From Paracoccaceae bacterium (GTDB lineage: Bacteria; Pseudomonadota; Alphaproteobacteria; Rhodobacterales; Rhodobacteraceae), in NCBI GenBank assembly GCA_029862205.1, contig JAOTXT010000017.1:1-64000 (forward strand): 64,000 nt of DNA, given 5' to 3'. A model generated the notes under the pieces. The model did not search any database and was not told where the DNA came from. It worked only from the letters and a program-made list of their open reading frames with translations. Positions 59,052 through 64,000 of the stretch are shown here, piece by piece. Within the stretch, counting starts at the first letter, position 1. The number at the start of each line of letters is the position of its first letter. The position numbers were made by a program, and so were the translations under genes.

Positions 59052-59402
59052 CTAAATGTCCAAGAGTTTCTGAAAACCCGCGAAGATCAGACGCTTGCCA
59101 TCAAACGGCACCTCGCGCACGCTCTGAAAACGCGAATCCTGCATCGCTTGCGGCATGCCGGCATCATGGGTTGCCTTGTCGGGCCATTCCTGCCAGCCCA
59201 TGACCACGGTTTCGTCGTCCCTGGCCTGAACGGCGCGGGGAAAGGATGTCACTTCACCCGGCGGCACCTCATCGCCCCAGCACTCGACAACGCGCGTGGC
59301 GCCGTGATCCTTGAAAATCTGCGCTGCCAACGCGGCATGTTTGGAGTAGGCGTCCTTCTTGTCGGTCGGGACGGCTGCGACATAGCTCATAATATAGGCC
59401 AT
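59052..59402 (-). CDS. DUF1428 family protein
   Basis: A 116-residue protein of the DUF1428 family (dimeric alpha-beta barrel fold). Recognised by AYIMSYVAAVPTDKKDAY at the start, VVECWGDEVPPGEVTSF in the middle and VVMGWQEWPDKATHDAG. The family is widespread and of unknown function; ligand binding or monooxygenase-like roles are guessed from the fold. It is packed between the methyltransferase (9-base gap) and preA (11-base gap). Confidence 0.9.
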   Translation of the reverse strand: MAYIMSYVAAVPTDKKDAYSKHAALAAQIFKDHGATRVVECWGDEVPPGEVTSFPRAVQARDDETVVMGWQEWPDKATHDAGMPQAMQDSRFQSVREVPFDGKRLIFAGFQKLLDI

Positions 59403-59411
59403 ATTTTTCCC

Positions 59412-60245
59412 TCACTCGTTTTTGCGAAATATCATCTCGGTCGGCGCGATCTTCCGCGCTGTCAAATTGGTGAGGTAGTTCTCGATCTTTAACCCCGCCG
59501 TCTCGCCCATCAGCAAATGGATACCAAGAGGCGGTGGTCCTTTCTCCGCGATGATCGCCTTGACGCGCGAAAAGAAGTCCTCGGCGAAAGCAGTGCGGTC
59601 GCGCATCGACGCCTGATCGAAACCAGCCTCACGCGCAGCCTCGGCATAGGCCGCAGGCGCCGCGATGAAGGAGGTCTCGGCGACGCTGGACCAGGGCACT
59701 GGGAAGTCCAGATCGCCGGGCTCGGTCCCCGCCATCACGTCGAAGACGGCGAAGTGGCCCCCAGGCCGCAGCACGCGGGCCGCTTCGCGCATCAGCGCCG
59801 CCTTGTCAGCGATGTTCATACCCACATGCAGCATCAGCGCCAGATCGGCGCCACCGTCCGCGACCGGAAGCGACAGGGCACTTCCGACCCGAAAGCCGGT
59901 CCTGTGCCCAAGCCCGGCAAGGTTAGAAAGCTCGGTGGCCGTCTCGACGAATTCGGGCGTCAGATCGACACCGATCACAGCGCAGGCGAACCGCTCGGCG
60001 ATCAGCCGGGCGGTGCCGCCGATCCCCGAGCCGATATCCAGAACGCTTGTCTCCGGCGTGATCGAGAGCTGGGCCAAAAGAGCCTCGGTCGCCTCGTGCC
60101 CGCCGGTGTGAAATTCATCGACCGGTTTGAGATCGCCGGGCTTTGGCGCCGAGACATCGACCCCCAACTCGGCCAATGCCGACATGATACTCTCGGTCAG
60201 CGCGCCGGAGGTGTAGTGGGCGGCAACCGTATCTTCGACATTCAT
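59412..60245 (-). CDS. SAM-dependent methyltransferase, GSMT/UbiE-like
   Basis: A 277-residue class I methyltransferase. The SAM motif VLDIGSGIGGTARLIAERF is at residues 69-87, GVDLTPEFVETA follows, and a post-motif region has RVLRPGGHFAVFDVM. The N-terminal stretch DEFHTGGHEATEALL resembles glycine/sarcosine or small-molecule N- or C-methyltransferases. It lies between preT and preA. A role in pyrimidine metabolism is only suggested by position; it may act on an unrelated amine or thiol. Confidence 0.85.
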   Translation of the reverse strand: MNVEDTVAAHYTSGALTESIMSALAELGVDVSAPKPGDLKPVDEFHTGGHEATEALLAQLSITPETSVLDIGSGIGGTARLIAERFACAVIGVDLTPEFVETATELSNLAGLGHRTGFRVGSALSLPVADGGADLALMLHVGMNIADKAALMREAARVLRPGGHFAVFDVMAGTEPGDLDFPVPWSSVAETSFIAAPAAYAEAAREAGFDQASMRDRTAFAEDFFSRVKAIIAEKGPPPLGIHLLMGETAGLKIENYLTNLTARKIAPTEMIFRKNE

Positions 60246-60263
60246 TTTCTGGTTCCCTGCACG

Positions 60264-61592
60264 TCAACCAAAGGTGCGGTGAATGCTCTCGGCAGCGTCG
60301 CGGCCTTCCGCAACCGCAGTCACCGTGAGGTCGTCGCCGCCGGTGGCGCAATCGCCGCCAGCCCAGATGCTGGACACCGACGTGCGGCCTTCGCCGTCGA
60401 TCTTGATCTTGCCGCCCTCCAGCGCAAGTCCCTCGGGCGTGTCATTAAGCGTCTGGCCAATTGCGGTGAAGACCTGGTCGGCGGGCAGGCGGAAGATCTC
60501 GCCGGTTCCCTCCAGGCCATTCGCACCACTGCGGGTATACTCGAACTCGACCTCGGCCGCCGCGCCATTCCCGGTGATGCGGACAGGCTGCGCCCAATGG
60601 CGGATCGTAACACCCTTCGCGGTCGCCAGGTCCTGCTCCCATTCGCTCGCGCTCATCGCCTCGCGGCCCCGGCGATAGGCGATGGTCACGGTTTCGGCAC
60701 CCAGCAACTTCGACTGCACCGCGGCATCGACGGCCGTCATGCCGCCGCCGATCACGACGACGTTCCGGCCGACCGGCAGGGTGCTCAGGTCATCCGCCTG
60801 GCGCAGATCGGCGATGAACTCGACGGCCGGGAGGACGCCGCCGAGTTCTTCGCCTTCCGCGCGGAGCGCGTTCACCCCGCCCAATCCGATGCCGAGGAAG
60901 ACGGCATCGAATTCCGCCTGGAGCTGCTCCAGGGATAGTCCGTCGCCAAGGCGCTTGCCGGTCTCGAGCGTGATCCCGCCGATCGACAATAGCCAGTCGA
61001 TCTCGGCCTGGGCGAAGCCGCCCACGGTCTTGTAGGCGGCGATGCCGAATTCGTTCAGCCCGCCCGCCTTGTTCTTGGCGTCATAGAGCGTCACATCGTG
61101 GCCATGGACCGCAAGCCGGTGTGCGCAGGCGAGCCCCGCAGGGCCAGCACCAACCACGGCGACGCGCTTGCCGGTCAACGCCGAGCGTGAATTCAGCTGC
61201 GCACCCGTCGCCATCTGGGCGTCGGTAGCGAAACGCTGGAGCCGGCCGATCTGCACCGGCTCGCCCTCGGCGGCCTCGCGTACACAGGCCTCCTCGCACA
61301 ACGTCTCGGTCGGACAGACCCGGGCGCACATGCCACCCAGGATATTCTGGTCGAAGATCGTCTTAGCAGCGGCCCGTGTGGCCCCGGTCGAGATCTCGCG
61401 GATGAATTGGGGAATGTCGATCGAGGTCGGACAGGCCGTCACGCAGGGCGCGTCATGGCAGAAATAGCACCGGTCCGCGGCGACCCTGGCCTCGTGCGCG
61501 GTCAGCGGCGGGTGCAAATCGGCAAACGCCTCGACCAGTTCGCGCGCGTCTCGCCGTCCAGCTACGATGCCCGGCGTCAGTCGGTCGGTCAT
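60264..61592 (-). CDS. preT: NAD-dependent dihydropyrimidine dehydrogenase subunit PreT
   Basis: A 442-residue GltD-like FAD and Fe-S protein. The N-terminal cysteine cluster RCYFCHDAPCVTACPTSID lies near residue 47, with a second CxxxC set in GGMCARVCPTETLCEEACV. Two nucleotide-binding folds follow (VAVVGAGPAGLACAHRLA and VVVIGGGMTAVDAAV). It passes electrons from NADH to PreA. First gene of the operon, with a 163-base intergenic region upstream that it shares with the divergent TrpF-like operon. Confidence 0.95.
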   Translation of the reverse strand: MTDRLTPGIVAGRRDARELVEAFADLHPPLTAHEARVAADRCYFCHDAPCVTACPTSIDIPQFIREISTGATRAAAKTIFDQNILGGMCARVCPTETLCEEACVREAAEGEPVQIGRLQRFATDAQMATGAQLNSRSALTGKRVAVVGAGPAGLACAHRLAVHGHDVTLYDAKNKAGGLNEFGIAAYKTVGGFAQAEIDWLLSIGGITLETGKRLGDGLSLEQLQAEFDAVFLGIGLGGVNALRAEGEELGGVLPAVEFIADLRQADDLSTLPVGRNVVVIGGGMTAVDAAVQSKLLGAETVTIAYRRGREAMSASEWEQDLATAKGVTIRHWAQPVRITGNGAAAEVEFEYTRSGANGLEGTGEIFRLPADQVFTAIGQTLNDTPEGLALEGGKIKIDGEGRTSVSSIWAGGDCATGGDDLTVTAVAEGRDAAESIHRTFG

Positions 61593-61647
61593 GCTCTGCC
61601 TCCCCGCAGGCTGCCGTTTTCCGAAACTATGCGGGCGGGATGGATTT

Positions 61648-61685
61648 TTATCAATTGGAAAATTTTATCACTTGGAAAATTTTCC
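61648..61685. promoter_or_regulatory. Tandem 17-bp repeat with palindromic end, shared control region
   Basis: TTATCAATTGGAAAATT (61648-61664) is followed at once by TTATCACTTGGAAAATT (61665-61681), differing in one base. The second copy runs into the perfect palindrome GGAAAATTTTCC (61674-61685). It lies 56 bases from the preT start and 71 from the TrpF-like start, in an otherwise GC-rich region. Likely a binding site for a regulator of one or both operons. Confidence 0.65.
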
Positions 61686-61755
61686 TGGCCCCTTGCCCCT
61701 TAATCGGCATCATCGCCGCTGCATCTAAAGTCAGGGCCAGAATCAGGACAACCGC

Positions 61756-62424
61756 ATGTTGCGCCGAACCCGGGTCAAGATCTGTTGCATCGCCTCGCGC
61801 GACGAGGCCGCGATGGCGGCGGCGGCCGGTGCGGACCTTCTGGGCCTGGTCGGGCCGATGCCCAGCGGCCCCGGCGTGATCGACGACAGGACCGCGCGCG
61901 AGGTCGCTGAAATGGCTCAGCCCTGGTCGACGCCCGTACTGCTGACCGAGTTCGAGGAACCGGCCGAGATCGTCGAGCACGCGGCCCGGATCGGCACCCG
62001 CGCGGTTCAGATCGTCCGGCATGTCCCAGCAAGAACGCTAGCCCGACTAGCCGTCGCGGCGCCAGGATTGGCCCGCATCCAAGTGATCCATGTCGAGAAC
62101 GAAGGGGCCTTGGACCTGATCCCGGGCTACGAGCGGCACGTCAATGCCTTCCTGCTCGATTCCGGCCGGCCGGCCCATGGCGAGCTCGGCGGCACGGGCC
62201 GGGTGCATGATTGGGAGATCAGCGCCGAATTTGTCCGCCGCACGACGAGGCCGGTGTTCCTGGCGGGCGGGCTCACCCCGGATAATGTGGGCGAGGCGAT
62301 TGCCCGGGTGCGGCCAGTGGGTGTCGATCTCTGCGGTGGGATCCGGATCGAAGGAGCGCTGGACCGCGACCTCCTCGCTTCTTTCATGAGCGCAATCCGG
62401 CGGGCTGACGAGGAAATGCCATGA
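61756..62424 (+). CDS. TrpF-like phosphoribosylanthranilate isomerase paralogue
   Basis: A 222-residue TIM barrel resembling TrpF. The catalytic cysteine is retained in VKIC (Cys10), the aspartate in AFLLDS (Asp135) and the phosphate-binding GGTG at 145-148, with LAGGLTPDNVGEA at the end. The loop LGLVGPMPSGPG replaces the usual LGFVF...SPR. Its gene overlaps a ribokinase-like gene (ATGA) and precedes a nucleoside hydrolase, with no trp genes around, so it is more likely an isomerase for a ribose-derived compound than a tryptophan enzyme. AGGA lies eight bases upstream of the start. Confidence 0.82.
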   Translation: MLRRTRVKICCIASRDEAAMAAAAGADLLGLVGPMPSGPGVIDDRTAREVAEMAQPWSTPVLLTEFEEPAEIVEHAARIGTRAVQIVRHVPARTLARLAVAAPGLARIQVIHVENEGALDLIPGYERHVNAFLLDSGRPAHGELGGTGRVHDWEISAEFVRRTTRPVFLAGGLTPDNVGEAIARVRPVGVDLCGGIRIEGALDRDLLASFMSAIRRADEEMP

Positions 62425-63299
62425 GCATCTTCAATCTCGGCTCGATCAATATCGACCATGTCTACCGGGTCACTGCCCTGCCTGGCCCAGGCGAGACGGT
62501 CTCGGACAAGGGCTATGCCAGCGGGCTGGGCGGCAAGGGCGTGAACCAATCGCTTGCGGCTGCGGCTGCCGGGGCCCGGGTCCTCCATATTGGTGCGACT
62601 GGAGCGGATGGACGCTGGATCGCCGAGCGCTTGCGCCAGGCGGGCATCGGCACCGACCATTTGGCCGAGATCGATGGCGCGACCGGCCACGCGGTCGTCT
62701 GCGTGGACGACGCGGGCGAAAACCAGATCGTGATCCATGGCGGCGCGAACCGGGCGCTGACCGAGGCCCAGATCGCCGACGCGTTGCGCACCGCGAACGA
62801 AGGCGATTGGTTCCTGGCCCAGAACGAGACCAATCTGGTGGCAAGCGGCTTCGCGATGGCCCGTGCCGCAGGGCTGAGGAAGGCTTATTCCGCCGCGCCC
62901 TTCGACCCGGAGATGACCGCCCAACTGGTCGACAACGTCGATCTGTTGGCAGTCAATCAGATCGAGGCCGCCCAGTTGGCGGACCATCTGGGTGTCGCGC
63001 CCGAGTGCCTGCCGGTGCCCGAACTGCTGATCACCATGGGTGCGCAAGGCGCCCGCTACCAGGCCGGCGGCGAGGTCCATCAGGTCGCTGCCTTCGCGGT
63101 CGAGACCATGGACACGACCGGCGCGGGCGACACATTCCTGGGCGCCTTTCTGGCGGCGCGCGATCAGGGCGAGGCACCGCATGCCGCGCTCCGCCGCGCT
63201 GCCGCGATGGCAGCAATCCAGGTGACCCGAACCGGCGCGGCCGATGCCATCCCCACCGGAGCCGAAGTGCGGGCCTTTCTGGCGGAGAAGGACCGTTGA
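62421..63299 (+). CDS. PfkB-family ribokinase-like sugar kinase
   Basis: A 292-residue PfkB kinase. Conserved are the N-terminal GSINIDHVYRV and GGKGVNQSLAAAAAGA, and the catalytic GAGDTFLGAFLAA with the aspartate (about residue 235). The di-glycine GGKG and context with a nucleoside hydrolase support ribose or a nucleoside as substrate. It overlaps the TrpF-like gene by four bases and the hydrolase start by three. The exact sugar is inferred. Confidence 0.88.
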   Translation: MSIFNLGSINIDHVYRVTALPGPGETVSDKGYASGLGGKGVNQSLAAAAAGARVLHIGATGADGRWIAERLRQAGIGTDHLAEIDGATGHAVVCVDDAGENQIVIHGGANRALTEAQIADALRTANEGDWFLAQNETNLVASGFAMARAAGLRKAYSAAPFDPEMTAQLVDNVDLLAVNQIEAAQLADHLGVAPECLPVPELLITMGAQGARYQAGGEVHQVAAFAVETMDTTGAGDTFLGAFLAARDQGEAPHAALRRAAAMAAIQVTRTGAADAIPTGAEVRAFLAEKDR

Positions 63300-64000
63300 T
63301 TAAGTTGATCATCGACACCGATCCCGGTGTCGATGACGCCATGGCAATCCTCTACGCGGCCGCACATCCAAAGCTGGAACTGATCGGATTGACGTCGGTT
63401 TTCGGAAACGTGCCCGTCGCCACGGCGACCCGGAACGCGCTCTGGCTTGCGGAATTGGCGCGGCTCGGCATCCCGGTTGCCGAAGGCGCGGCAGTGCCAT
63501 TGGAGCAACCGCTAAGACCCCATCCGGATTTCGTGCACGGGATCGAGGGCTTCGGGCACCTGCCGCCCGTGACCCCGTCGCAACAACCGGACCCGCGATC
63601 CGCCGCCCAATTCCTCAGCGAAACCTGCGCAGCGTCGCCCGGCGAGGTTACGATCTGCGCCATCGGCCCCCTGTCCAATCTGGCCGCGGCGCTGGCACTC
63701 GACCCGGCAATCGTGAGGAATGCGGCCCAGGTTGTCGTCATGGGCGGCGCGCTCGAGACGCCCGGGAATGTCAACGAGCATGCCGAGGCGAATATCTGGA
63801 ACGACCCCGACGCGGCGGCCAAGGTCTTCGCCGCCGATTGGCCCGTCACCCTGGTCGGGCTCGACATCACCGAAGTGGTCCATTGCGGGCCCGATGACTT
63901 CGCCAGAGTGGCACGCAACGCGCCCGTGATCGGCGGGTTCCTGAACGACGCGGTGCAGTTTTATTTCGACTTCCACCGCGCCCGGCACGATATTGACGGC
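63296..64000 (+). CDS. Nucleoside hydrolase, 5' part (runs off window)
   Basis: The first 235 codons of an inosine-uridine-preferring nucleoside hydrolase, which splits ribonucleosides to base and ribose. The calcium-binding motif DTDPGVDDAMA is at residues 7-17, VMGGALETPGNVNEHAEAN (in two parts) and NIWNDPDAA follow. No ATG or GTG fits; a TTG at 63296 overlapping the preceding TGA (TTGA) is the natural start and gives MIKLIIDTDPG. The released ribose would be taken by the kinase upstream. The 3' end lies outside the window. Confidence 0.92.
   Translation, partial: MIKLIIDTDPGVDDAMAILYAAAHPKLELIGLTSVFGNVPVATATRNALWLAELARLGIPVAEGAAVPLEQPLRPHPDFVHGIEGFGHLPPVTPSQQPDPRSAAQFLSETCAASPGEVTICAIGPLSNLAAALALDPAIVRNAAQVVVMGGALETPGNVNEHAEANIWNDPDAAAKVFAADWPVTLVGLDITEVVHCGPDDFARVARNAPVIGGFLNDAVQFYFDFHRARHDIDG

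Overview
The window is a GC-rich (AT-poor third positions throughout) piece of an alphaproteobacterial chromosome, most likely from the Rhodobacterales (Roseobacter/Rhodobacteraceae group). The evidence is the gene content and order rather than any marker search: a pyruvate dehydrogenase operon whose E1-beta carries its own lipoyl domain, a CckA hybrid kinase next to recA and alaS, a divergent DUF6456/DUF6477 pair, a corrinoid-type MttB homologue without pyrrolysine, an alphaproteobacterial LexA box (GTTC-N7-GTTC) before recA and an iron box of the TGA-N9-TCA type before a ferric-iron binding-protein gene. Most of the window is ordinary housekeeping sequence with tightly packed, often ATGA-overlapped genes.

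Layout. 1-4.6 kb: edge of a tRNA-Leu, an orphan sugar-transfer-type ATP-grasp gene, a zinc metallopeptidase, a YqaA/DedA-like protein coupled to dsbB, an HNH nuclease and, just behind it, a four-unit iteron-like repeat resembling DnaA boxes. 4.6-9.6 kb: esterase, HhH-GPD glycosylase, the DUF6456/DUF6477 pair, several perfect hairpins and mttB. 9.6-20.5 kb: guaA-SanA/YdcF-like-DMT transporter-mazG (all overlapping), the iron-binding protein, eno, ftsB, pdhA-pdhB-pdhC. 20.5-22.4 kb: an AT-richer patch with a PhyH-cupin-cupin fusion gene. 22.4-32.9 kb: alaS, recA, cckA, rsmB, a small membrane protein, guaB, agmatinase. 33.1-34.1 kb: a second AT-richer patch with three successive hairpins and an orphan integrase-SAM-like protein. 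34.1-44.8 kb: mfd, a cupin, RatA/Coq10-like protein, a hydrolase preceded by a (GCGA)5 repeat, hpt, lipA, mtnA and katG. 44.8-50.9 kb: a plus-strand run with a SAF-domain oxidoreductase, DUF985 protein, ThiE-like protein, class II aldolase, a frameshifted sulfatase and a sterol-desaturase-like protein. 51.0-52.9 kb: a persulfide-type module (MBL-fold hydrolase plus two half-size YeeE/YedE proteins). 53.4-57.3 kb: an unusual four-gene operon of radical SAM, GFA, GMC oxidoreductase and ceramidase-like proteins. 57.2-64 kb: a reductive pyrimidine catabolism operon (preT...preA) with a methyltransferase and a DUF1428 gene inserted, divergent from a TrpF-like/ribokinase/nucleoside hydrolase operon that runs off the window.

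How it fits together. The right end is a nucleoside/pyrimidine salvage and breakdown region with a shared intergenic control region carrying a tandem 17-bp repeat. The centre is central metabolism and information processing. The parts most likely to hide undescribed biology are the PhyH-cupin-cupin gene, the radical SAM-GFA-GMC-ceramidase operon, the TrpF-like isomerase placed with ribose/nucleoside genes, the methyltransferase inside the pre operon, and the iteron-like array near 4.57 kb. No CRISPR array, insertion sequence, prophage or rRNA operon was seen.
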